IMG/VR virus record: IMGVR_UViG_3300048672_000152
Span: 29,453-93,452 of that record
Strand: one strand, 5' to 3'
Origin: a virus
Length of the DNA stretch: 64,000 nt
Positions 22,749-30,076 of the stretch are shown piece after piece (positions within the stretch are counted from its first letter, which is position 1; the number at the start of each line of letters is the position of its first letter). The position numbers were made by a program, and so were the translations under genes. The notes beneath the pieces are model-generated. The model made no database searches, had not been told where the DNA came from, and was given only the letters and a program-made list of their open reading frames with translations.

Positions 22749-23228
22749 ATGAATAAAGAACAAATGTTTGAGAAACTACTTGACTTCTTAGATAGTTTAG
22801 TAGGCGATAATTCAAACCCTACCCAAGATACTGCTGAAGTTGTACAAGTAGTCAAATCTGTAGACACTCTAGAACAACGTGCAATGTTCGTTGTGTTAGA
22901 ACCTCAAGATGAAGATGGGCTTACTCGTGACGCTCATGCTGATTGGTATAGTGCTGAGGATGTGGCACAGGCTTGTGCTAGTTTCAACGTAGCTTGCCGT
23001 AAAGCGGGTATTGACCATGCTGGATTACTATCTAACGATGATGTTGTGATTGAACAATCCTATACAGCCCCTTGTGACTTCACTACTGAGTCTGGTGTAT
23101 TCATCAAGAAAGGTACTTGGTTGCAGTGGTGGAAATTTAATAATGAAACTCTTTGGCAAGGTGTATTAGATGGGACATACACAGGTGTCTCTATCGAGTG
23201 TGCTGCTGTAGGGTATGAGGTAGAGTAA
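22749..23228 (+). CDS. Prohead protease (XkdF-like)
   Basis: A 159-residue protein. The block GLTRDAHADWYSAEDVAQACASF (about 56-78) followed by DHAGLL, VIEQSYTAPCDF, GTWLQWWKF, LWQGVLDGTYTGVSIE is characteristic of the XkdF family of putative phage serine proteases. It would cleave scaffold and capsid proteins during head maturation. The stop codon overlaps the ATG of the scaffold gene (TAATG), a usual protease-scaffold arrangement. Confidence 0.82.
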   Translation: MNKEQMFEKLLDFLDSLVGDNSNPTQDTAEVVQVVKSVDTLEQRAMFVVLEPQDEDGLTRDAHADWYSAEDVAQACASFNVACRKAGIDHAGLLSNDDVVIEQSYTAPCDFTTESGVFIKKGTWLQWWKFNNETLWQGVLDGTYTGVSIECAAVGYEVE

Positions 23229-24166
23229 TGTCAGAAACAATTAAACAAAAAGCAAAGAGAGTGCTGAAGAAGTTTGACTTCTCTAAAGAAGACCACTGCG
23301 TATCTTTAGTTGGCCCTTCTCTTGGAAATGCCGCAAACGGGTTCCAAACGCTCGTAATCAAAGCAACTGCTCCTGAAGAAACAATCGAAGTTAAGAAAGC
23401 ATTAGAGCAAATTACATTAAAACTTTCAATGGAAGAATTTCTACGTAAGTTTTTTGATATGTGGAGTGACGATGCTGAAGTTCTAACTAAGTTATTAGGT
23501 TTTGAAACAGAACACGAAGCTTACGTTAAAGCAAATAAAGAACGTAAAGATAGTGAAGATAATTACGATTGGGAAGCTGAACATACTAAATGGTTAGAAT
23601 CTCGTTTATCCCAATTCACTATTATGAAATCAATGAATGAGGGGACAGCAACTAACATTGCTAAATCAGCATTCAATGACATTGTTGCATTACAGCAATC
23701 AATTGAACCCGCTCTGATCGAGCATTTTACAACAAAGGAAAAACAAATGGAAGAACTAGAACTTGCTAAATCAGCATTGTCTGCAAAAGAAGCTGAACTA
23801 GCAACTAAGGTTGATCTGGTTAAATCTTTGGAAGCTAAAGTAACAGAGTTGGAATCTCAACTGGCTGTTGTTAAAGCTGCTGAGGAGAAGGCACAGTTTG
23901 ATGAATTCGCTACTCAACTGAAAGGTTTAGTTGCCGATGATAAATTTGAAAGCGTAGCTAAAGCTATGTATGAAATGAGCAAGGTCAATGCTGACGTTGT
24001 TGCTGTACAATTAGACGTACTGAAAGCTGCTAAACAAGCACAAGCTGCTAATGCTTCAGTTGTTGAACAAGAATTGACCGTTGAAAAAGGTCACAATGAA
24101 GTTAAAGATTCAGAAGCCGTAGAGTTAGCTAAGTCTCGCGCTGCAATCTTCAAACACATCAAATAA
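23228..24166 (+). CDS. Capsid scaffold-like protein
   Basis: A 312-residue acidic helical protein. The N-terminal part contains SLVGPSLGNAANGFQTLVIKA; the central region (about 170-225, KEAELATKVDLVKSLEAKVTEL) is a coiled coil rich in Lys, Glu and Ala. This composition and its place between protease and capsid genes fit an internal scaffold that guides prohead assembly and is degraded afterwards. Confidence 0.75.
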   Translation: MSETIKQKAKRVLKKFDFSKEDHCVSLVGPSLGNAANGFQTLVIKATAPEETIEVKKALEQITLKLSMEEFLRKFFDMWSDDAEVLTKLLGFETEHEAYVKANKERKDSEDNYDWEAEHTKWLESRLSQFTIMKSMNEGTATNIAKSAFNDIVALQQSIEPALIEHFTTKEKQMEELELAKSALSAKEAELATKVDLVKSLEAKVTELESQLAVVKAAEEKAQFDEFATQLKGLVADDKFESVAKAMYEMSKVNADVVAVQLDVLKAAKQAQAANASVVEQELTVEKGHNEVKDSEAVELAKSRAAIFKHIK

Positions 24167-24181
24167 TAAGGAAAATATATA

Positions 24182-24685
24182 ATGGCTAAAATTGCTACCA
24201 CTCTACCATTTCTGTCATCTGTGTTGATGGCTGATGCTACCTCTTTAGTTCCAGATTTTAACTATGCTGAAGTTGCTTTGAAAGAAGCTGCTGACACCAC
24301 TTTAAAATTAGGTCAAGTAGTTGTTTATAACGGTACTGATGCGTATCGTATTCTGAAAAACACTGACTTCACTTCTGACACAGTGTTAACTGCCCCTGCT
24401 GGTATTCCATCTCTGCCAGATGGCGGTGCTATCGGTATCGTTGTTGGTTTCAACGGTTCTATCGGTGGTGAATACTCTGCTACTGTTGGCACTACTGCTG
24501 TTAAAGCATTCGTTCTGTTCCGTGGCCCAGTTGCTGTTAAAGATACACACGTTGACGGTGGTTTAGTATTCGATGCTGGCGTAGTTGCTGCTCGTAAAGG
24601 TTTAACCAAACGTCTGTTAGAAGGTAAAGGCATTGACATCAAAGCCGTTGCTGCACAGAAAACTTCAAGCTTATACGGTTACTAA
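24182..24685 (+). CDS. Head decoration-like protein
   Basis: A 167-residue beta-rich protein (LKLGQVVVYNGTDAYRIL, GGAIGIVVGFNGSIGG, FVLFRGPVAVKDTHVDGG), Gly, Val and Ala rich, immediately before the major capsid gene. This position and composition match phage head decoration or stabilisation proteins. Codons are strongly biased like those of the capsid gene, suggesting high expression. Confidence 0.75.
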   Translation: MAKIATTLPFLSSVLMADATSLVPDFNYAEVALKEAADTTLKLGQVVVYNGTDAYRILKNTDFTSDTVLTAPAGIPSLPDGGAIGIVVGFNGSIGGEYSATVGTTAVKAFVLFRGPVAVKDTHVDGGLVFDAGVVAARKGLTKRLLEGKGIDIKAVAAQKTSSLYGY

Positions 24686-24735
24686 TAGTAGCCGTTTACT
24701 GCATATCTTGACAAGAATAATTAAAGGAAATTTCA

Positions 24736-25815
24736 ATGTCTGTAAAATTTAACGTAGGTCGCGGTCAAACCTTAGAATTGACTAAAGCACTGGTTCGTGA
24801 CTTAGGTAACTTGAACGGTCTGCATGATGTAACTGCTGAAATTGCAGAACGTCCTAATGTACCTGACCTAATTAGCTCGATGGTTAACCCTAGCCAAGTG
24901 TTCTTACAAACTAACGTTTTTGAACATGATTTCACCCACTACAAAAATGCTATGCCTTCTGACAAAGCATACGGTGAACGTGGTGAAGTGATTGATGCTC
25001 GCCCTGTGACTGATACTCACTTCCACAAAGTTCCTTCATTCGGTTTACAAGCACATATCCGTCCAGAAGACGTAATTCGTCGTCGTAAGCCGGGCACTAC
25101 TGATGCACTGTTAGCTGAAGCTGAAGTAGTTGCTGAAGATAAAGCATCTCTGATGCGTGGTTGGGATATGTTACGGGAAGTAGCATTAGCTCACTCAATC
25201 GTCAATGGTACTTCATACGTTCCTAACGCTACTGTACCATCAGTTGACTTCTACCAAGAATACACTGGTACATCTCGTCCTGTAGTTACGTACACTCTGT
25301 CTAACACCACTACTCATCCAAAAGTATATGGTGAAGAAGCTCGTCGTCGTATCTTAGACAACCTGTACGAAGGTCAACGTGTTAGCGGTTTCGTTGTTCT
25401 GTGTGGTAAGAACTTCTGGTCTAGCCTGACTACTCACCCATTGTGGATTCAAGCAATGGTTGATCGCGCTGGTTTAGATGGTCAAGACCCACTGATTAAA
25501 CGCTTTGAGAACTTCAAAGAACAGTACCAAATGGTTCGCTTTGCTGACAACGTAGTGTACGTAGAGTACGCTGGTCAGATTGGCGGTGCTGCATTAATTC
25601 CAGATGACCAAGCATTCATGATCCCATTGGGTGTTGACTTGTTCACTGAAGTATTTGCTCCAGCACAAACTAAGTCATACATCAACACTGTTGCTCAACC
25701 TGAGTATATGTGGGAAGTGAGTGACGAGTTTAAAGGTACTCAGTTGTTCTCTGAATCTAACCGTTTAATGGTTCCATTCAACCCACTGTTGATTCAAAAA
25801 TTAGTTCGTGCCTAA
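24736..25815 (+). CDS. Major capsid protein (phage capsid E type)
   Basis: A 359-residue protein. The N-terminal region (NLNGLHDVTAEIAERPNVPDLISSM), ARPVTDTHFHKVPSFGLQAHIRPEDVI and the C-terminal block PEYMWEVSDEF..LF.ESNRLMV fit the capsid protein E family with the HK97 fold. It is encoded after protease, scaffold and decoration genes and followed by a terminator, consistent with the most abundant late protein. Codon use is biased towards strongly expressed forms. Confidence 0.88.
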   Translation: MSVKFNVGRGQTLELTKALVRDLGNLNGLHDVTAEIAERPNVPDLISSMVNPSQVFLQTNVFEHDFTHYKNAMPSDKAYGERGEVIDARPVTDTHFHKVPSFGLQAHIRPEDVIRRRKPGTTDALLAEAEVVAEDKASLMRGWDMLREVALAHSIVNGTSYVPNATVPSVDFYQEYTGTSRPVVTYTLSNTTTHPKVYGEEARRRILDNLYEGQRVSGFVVLCGKNFWSSLTTHPLWIQAMVDRAGLDGQDPLIKRFENFKEQYQMVRFADNVVYVEYAGQIGGAALIPDDQAFMIPLGVDLFTEVFAPAQTKSYINTVAQPEYMWEVSDEFKGTQLFSESNRLMVPFNPLLIQKLVRA

Positions 25816-25829
25816 TACTAGGTAATATT

Positions 25830-25852
25830 AGGGGAGCTTGTCTCCCCTTTTT
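25830..25852 (+). terminator. Rho-independent terminator after the capsid gene
   Basis: AGGGGAG-CTTGT-CTCCCCT stem loop followed by TTTTT. Probably partial, allowing high capsid expression relative to the downstream neck and tail genes. Confidence 0.8.
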
Positions 25853-25872
25853 CGATTAGGGGAAAGCTATAA

Positions 25873-26343
25873 ATGATTGACGTTGATTTTCAAAATCCCC
25901 ACGACCAAGTAAGATTGAATATCGGTGATCCTAACACAGAGTTTGTTTCTGACAATTCAATTAACAGTGCTTTAGTTGCTTTTAATGACAATGTTTATAA
26001 TGCCTCTGTAGCGCTCATGGAAGCTATGCTAACAAGGTTTAGTACCTTAGCTGATAGAGAGCGTGAGGGTCAAGTAGAAATCTATTATACCAAGCTCTAC
26101 GAGCGTTATAGTGAACGTCTTAAAGACTTCAAATCTGGTTCTGCTAGTATTACCCCATCTAACAAAGCATTTATGCCTATCATTATTGGTGGTGTATCTC
26201 GTTCACAGAAAGAAGTAATCCGTAACGATTTAGGTTCTTTCAGTATGTACGATTTAGCACACTGGCACAGTGAATCCCTTGGTTACAAATCAGTATACGA
26301 AATTTACATGGAAGATATTGGTGGTTTACCTAATAACGGGTGA
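25873..26343 (+). CDS. Head-tail connector/head completion-like protein
   Basis: A 156-residue protein. The N-terminal IDVDFQNPHDQVRLNIGDPNTEFVSD followed by a helical segment (ASVALMEAMLTRFSTLADRE, then LYERYSERLKDFK) resembles gp6-type head-tail connector proteins. Position right after the capsid gene supports an adaptor bound to the portal. Confidence 0.7.
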   Translation: MIDVDFQNPHDQVRLNIGDPNTEFVSDNSINSALVAFNDNVYNASVALMEAMLTRFSTLADREREGQVEIYYTKLYERYSERLKDFKSGSASITPSNKAFMPIIIGGVSRSQKEVIRNDLGSFSMYDLAHWHSESLGYKSVYEIYMEDIGGLPNNG

Positions 26344-26346
26344 TGT

Positions 26347-26847
26347 ATGACATTTAAAATCTCATCCAAAGTTAGTGTAGACAACAGAGAGTTGAACAAG
26401 TTCTTAAACAGACTTCGAGACTTACATTCACATGAAGTTCAATACGGTTATTTTGAAGGCGATATTCATCAAGATTCAGGAATGGATATTGCTGAGTTAG
26501 CCGAAATGCTCAACTATGGTACTGACAGAATCATTGCTCGTCCATTTATGGATTTAGCGGGTGATATGGTGGAAAGACATTTCCAGATAGCTAGACGTTC
26601 TGGTGCTGAAATATGGCAGTATCTCACTGGTACAGGAACCATACACACCTTACTTAAACAGTTTGGTAGAGTTGGTGAAACCTATGTGCAAGCATCTATT
26701 GATACTGGTGAATGGGCTGACAACGCTGAATGGTGGAAGCAGATTAAGTTTGAGAAGTATGGTACTTCTGCACCTTTAGTTGCATCACAAGAATTGTATG
26801 AAAGTGTTAAATCTAAGGTGGTAAAATCTGATGTCATCCTCCTTTAA
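26347..26847 (+). CDS. Neck/tail completion-like protein
   Basis: A 166-residue protein with VQYGYFEGDIHQDSG, DIAELAEMLNYGTDRIIARPFMDLAGD. The sequence pattern (short spacer, neighbourhood 'NYGT..I.ARPF') is that of the Mu gpG / HK97 gp10-like virion morphogenesis family, which forms the neck or stopper. It overlaps the next gene by 17 bases. Confidence 0.72.
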   Translation: MTFKISSKVSVDNRELNKFLNRLRDLHSHEVQYGYFEGDIHQDSGMDIAELAEMLNYGTDRIIARPFMDLAGDMVERHFQIARRSGAEIWQYLTGTGTIHTLLKQFGRVGETYVQASIDTGEWADNAEWWKQIKFEKYGTSAPLVASQELYESVKSKVVKSDVILL

Positions 26848-27202
26848 ACGTAGAGGTGGTATACCTCGTAAAACATTACCAGCAAGACGTAATGTCGAAG
26901 TTAGAAATGAGTTCAACGAAGTAACTGGTATATCAGAAACAAACTTCCAAGCTCTCTATTGCACTGTACAACCGTATGAGGGCGATATGTTCACTCCTGA
27001 CGTACTGGGATATACAGACAAAGATGTGTTTACTGTATTCACCGAGACTGAATTAAAAGTTGGTCAAGAAGGTACAAACCGTAAACCAGATGAAGTAATG
27101 ATTGATGGTAAGTGGTTTAAAGTTGTCAAAGTAAAACGCTGGCAAACACTATTAAAACATTATGAAGTAGTGGTTATAGAAAAAGATGAGGGTTTAATAT
27201 GA
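26831..27202 (+). CDS. Head closure-like protein
   Basis: A 123-residue protein with a basic N-terminus (SFKRRGGIPRKTLPARRN) and a beta-rich remainder (QALYCTVQPYEGDMF, DGKWFKVVKVKRWQTLLKHYEVVV). The KWFKVVKVKRW..L.HYE pattern is common in phage head closure proteins located between connector and tail terminator. It overlaps its neighbours on both sides. Confidence 0.65.
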   Translation: MSSSFKRRGGIPRKTLPARRNVEVRNEFNEVTGISETNFQALYCTVQPYEGDMFTPDVLGYTDKDVFTVFTETELKVGQEGTNRKPDEVMIDGKWFKVVKVKRWQTLLKHYEVVVIEKDEGLI

Positions 27203-27762
27203 CAGTAGTTGTATATAATCATCAAGAAATCTATGACCAATTAAAATCACGAATCAAAGCATTATGTGATAAAACATTAGTTCCTAATTTACAGTATACA
27301 ATACGTGGTGCAAGTAATCAGAAACTAAACGAACCTTATATTCAATTGTGGATTAAAGATTGGAATAAGATTGGTAAATACGACAAGGTAGATACCAACA
27401 CTTACGCAGTGAAGTATGAAGTCATTGTAGATATATCAATACATCGTCCACCAACAGCAACATCTACTGTAGGTACGACCTCAGTTGCTTTAAACAGAAT
27501 TATTAATGCTTTTGAGGCTTCAGCAGGAACATACTTTGGTTCATTTGCTGACAACAATATTTCATACCTCAGAAGTAGTAGTGTAACGCAAAGACATTTC
27601 CCTATAGATAGGACTCAATTAGAAGAACGCAGTTCTGTCAGTTGTATCTTTGAAGTAGTGGTAGTAGAAACAGACAGTACAGATGTAGGTTATATTGAAA
27701 CAATAGAACTATCACTATCTGCAAATAATATCCAATCCTCAGAAACAATAACTTACCCATAA
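27199..27762 (+). CDS. Tail terminator-like protein
   Basis: A 187-residue protein whose N-terminal half (YDQLKSRIKALCD..TIRGASNQKLNEPYIQLWI) resembles phage neck proteins that cap the tail tube. It lies directly before the sheath gene, the usual place for the tail terminator in myoviruses. Confidence 0.62.
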   Translation: MTVVVYNHQEIYDQLKSRIKALCDKTLVPNLQYTIRGASNQKLNEPYIQLWIKDWNKIGKYDKVDTNTYAVKYEVIVDISIHRPPTATSTVGTTSVALNRIINAFEASAGTYFGSFADNNISYLRSSSVTQRHFPIDRTQLEERSSVSCIFEVVVVETDSTDVGYIETIELSLSANNIQSSETITYP

Positions 27763-27774
27763 CAGGAGTTAACA

Positions 27775-28845
27775 ATGGCTGACGTTCCTATCGAAAGTCG
27801 TATTGATGTTGTTGTGTCATTAGGCACACAACCTCTAACCACAGCATCATTTGACAGCGCAGTATTTGCTGCTGAATTGACAGATGCTGCATTTGCACAA
27901 GATTATAAAATCTATACCTCAGTGAAAGAAATGGTAACTGATGGTTTCCTCACTACTTCAGCAGCATATAAGTATGCTAGTTTAGTATTCGGCGGTAACT
28001 TCCGAGCTAATAAACTGTATGTAGTTAAATTTGGTAGCACTGGTGTTGCTGTAACTAAAACTCCAGTACAAGCTCTTACTGATTTATTCAATGTAGACGA
28101 CACCGCTTACTATATTGGTTGTAGTTCACACTCTGATGTGAATGTAACTGCATTAGCTGCATTTGCTGAATCATTAGATAAGATGTATGTTCATGCTACA
28201 CAACAAGCTGGTGTATTAGTTCCAGCAACTACTACTGACATCGGTAGTGTGTTACAGGATGCTTCATACAACCATGCTTTCACTATCTACAATGCTGCGG
28301 CTGATTCTAGCTATGCTGAAGGTGGTGTTGTGGGTGCAATGGCTGCTATCGCTGCTGGCACATCTACGTTAGAAGATAAGACAATGGTGGGTGTTACTGT
28401 TGACAGTTTAAATGCTACTCAACGTAGTTCATGTGAAGCTAAAAACGTAGCTTACTATATGCCTATTGCTGGTGTCAATTCAGTGTTCAATTCTAAAGTA
28501 GCTTCTGGTCAATTCTTCGATACTATCGTATTCGCAGATTGGTTGAAAGCTCGCGTATCTGAAGAACTATATGGTTTACTGAAACGTGAATCTGATTTAG
28601 GTCGTAAGGTATCATACGATGAGGCAGGTTTCTCTAAGATCCGTCAAGCTTGTCGTCGTGTAATTGAAGTTGGTCGTGCTAATGGAGCTATCTCTTTAGA
28701 TAGTGAAGCTATTGTACGTACACCAGAACGTAGTGAGATTTTAGAAGCAGATCGTATGAATCGTGTTCTTCCAAATCTTGTTGTTGAAGTTCCATATTCT
28801 AGTGCTGTACATAAAGTTATTGTACGTGCTTACGTTACAGTATAA
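27775..28845 (+). CDS. Tail sheath protein (DUF3383-like)
   Basis: A 356-residue protein. The N-terminal strand PIESRIDVVVSLGTQPLTTASFDSAVF and the phrase YKIYTSVKEMVTDGF match DUF3383 sheath proteins of contractile tails. The C-terminus (HKVIVRAYVTV) supplies the strand exchanged between sheath subunits. It surrounds the tube protein encoded next and contracts on infection. Confidence 0.85.
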   Translation: MADVPIESRIDVVVSLGTQPLTTASFDSAVFAAELTDAAFAQDYKIYTSVKEMVTDGFLTTSAAYKYASLVFGGNFRANKLYVVKFGSTGVAVTKTPVQALTDLFNVDDTAYYIGCSSHSDVNVTALAAFAESLDKMYVHATQQAGVLVPATTTDIGSVLQDASYNHAFTIYNAAADSSYAEGGVVGAMAAIAAGTSTLEDKTMVGVTVDSLNATQRSSCEAKNVAYYMPIAGVNSVFNSKVASGQFFDTIVFADWLKARVSEELYGLLKRESDLGRKVSYDEAGFSKIRQACRRVIEVGRANGAISLDSEAIVRTPERSEILEADRMNRVLPNLVVEVPYSSAVHKVIVRAYVTV

Positions 28846-28856
28846 GGAGATAATTA

Positions 28857-29351
28857 ATGGCTTCTAATCATACTTGGGTATACGACCCACGTAAAACTAC
28901 CACTACAATTGGTGGTGAAGAAGTATACGGTTGGGCTGAAGGCTCAATGATTGAGTTCAGCAAAGCAGACCAAACAACTAGCACCACTCGTGGTTTAGAT
29001 GGTCGTGATATGACTGTTAACATCAATCCAATGCGTGACGGTACTGCTACAATCACTCTGCAACATACTAGCCCATTTAATAAAGTGTTATACACTTGGG
29101 CTGAAAGTTATCAGAATGGTTTTAGTTCTACTGTGTTACCAATTGCACCATTTAGTTTCCGTGACCCTTCTGGTCTATCTATTGAAACTACATGCTGGTT
29201 AGAGCAAGTACCTAGTGTATCTATTGCTCAAGAAACTGGTGAACTGCAATGGGTTCTACACTTAGCTGATGTATTACCTAAGACTAATGAATCTTGGGCT
29301 GCTGCTAAGAACCTCGGTAACATTCTTGGTATTAATTTACCATCATTCTAA
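28857..29351 (+). CDS. Tail tube protein (DUF3277-like)
   Basis: A 164-residue beta-rich protein. WAEGSMIEFSKADQTTSTTRGLDGRDMTVNINPMRDGTATITL is typical of DUF3277-type tube proteins. Forms the rigid inner tube within the sheath. Encoded between sheath and assembly chaperone, the standard myovirus order. Confidence 0.82.
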   Translation: MASNHTWVYDPRKTTTTIGGEEVYGWAEGSMIEFSKADQTTSTTRGLDGRDMTVNINPMRDGTATITLQHTSPFNKVLYTWAESYQNGFSSTVLPIAPFSFRDPSGLSIETTCWLEQVPSVSIAQETGELQWVLHLADVLPKTNESWAAAKNLGNILGINLPSF

Positions 29352-29368
29352 CATAAAGTTTGTCATGT

Positions 29369-29393
29369 ATGCCACAAGGATGTGGCATAGTTT
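29369..29393 (+). terminator. Weak terminator-like hairpin
   Basis: ATGCCACA-AGGA-TGTGGCAT 8-bp stem followed by AGTTTTAG. The short T-run suggests partial termination or transcript stabilisation between the abundant tube protein and the chaperone. Confidence 0.55.
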
Positions 29394-29432
29394 TAGTATA
29401 AACAGCATGGCACATAAACAGAGTAAGTAAAC

Positions 29433-29861
29433 ATGACAACAAATTTAGAACGTAAAAAAGAAATCTTCAATGTAGGCGGTAAAGCCTATATCTCTGTTTC
29501 TTGGTCGCCTATGAAAGCTGCTAAGAACCTCCCTAAGATTGGTAAAGCATTCGCCGTACCTATCTCTTTCCTTATCGCTGGTGGTGAAAATATCCAATCA
29601 GCTATCCCTACAGCTATGATGATGTTGTTCGAGCAGTTAGAAGAACAAGACATTACAGAGTTGTTCTCTTTAATTCTAGCAGATGTTTGGTCTAAGAGTA
29701 CAGATAAAGCGTTAAATATTGATACTGATCTTGAGAACATTGATGAGTTACTTCAGCTAACAGCTAACGTATTGAAGCAACATTATGGGGTACTGATTAA
29801 CGGTACGGGTTTTACATCCCTGTTCCAAACGATGGTTCCTCTACATCAAATGGCGGTATAA
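29433..29861 (+). CDS. Tail assembly chaperone, short form (G-type)
   Basis: A 142-residue protein, the zero-frame product. It resembles tail assembly chaperones by position (between tube and tape measure), by its helical content, and by the slippery GGGTTTT near its end that directs a fraction of ribosomes into the next frame. It would coat the tape measure during tail assembly. Confidence 0.8.
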   Translation: MTTNLERKKEIFNVGGKAYISVSWSPMKAAKNLPKIGKAFAVPISFLIAGGENIQSAIPTAMMMLFEQLEEQDITELFSLILADVWSKSTDKALNIDTDLENIDELLQLTANVLKQHYGVLINGTGFTSLFQTMVPLHQMAV

Positions 29862-30073
29862 AACCGACAAAACAGGCTCTCCAACACATAGAGAGAACAT
29901 CTAGTTTAACGCCAATCGAAGTTTTATTTCTAAGGGCTGTGAAGGAAGGTGGTGAAACCGCTATGTCCCTAGAGTCCCAAGATTTGGAATACTTGCTGAA
30001 AGTAAATGAGTACCTTGATATTCAATCTTTCTTAGAACAAGATATGCAAAAACAAATCAACAAAACGAGATAA
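29433..30073 (+). CDS. Tail assembly chaperone, -1 frameshift product (GT-type)
   Basis: Ribosomes slipping at 29807-29813 continue in the -1 frame from 29813 to the TAA at 30071-30073, adding 86 residues (YIPVPNDGSS...LEQDMQKQINKTR) to the first 127, total 213. The added region, with LTPIEVLFLRAVKEGG and ESQDLEYLLKVNEYLD, fills the gap before the tape measure gene that otherwise holds no gene. This G/GT arrangement is conserved across long-tailed phages. Confidence 0.82.
29807..29813 (+). promoter_or_regulatory. Programmed -1 frameshift slippery site GGGTTTT
   Basis: G GGT TTT in the zero frame (X XXY YYZ). Both codons can re-pair in the -1 frame as GGG TTT. The -1 frame is open from just after a TAA at 29798-29800, so the slip must occur here or shortly after. 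Confidence 0.85.
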
Positions 30074-30076
30074 TCT

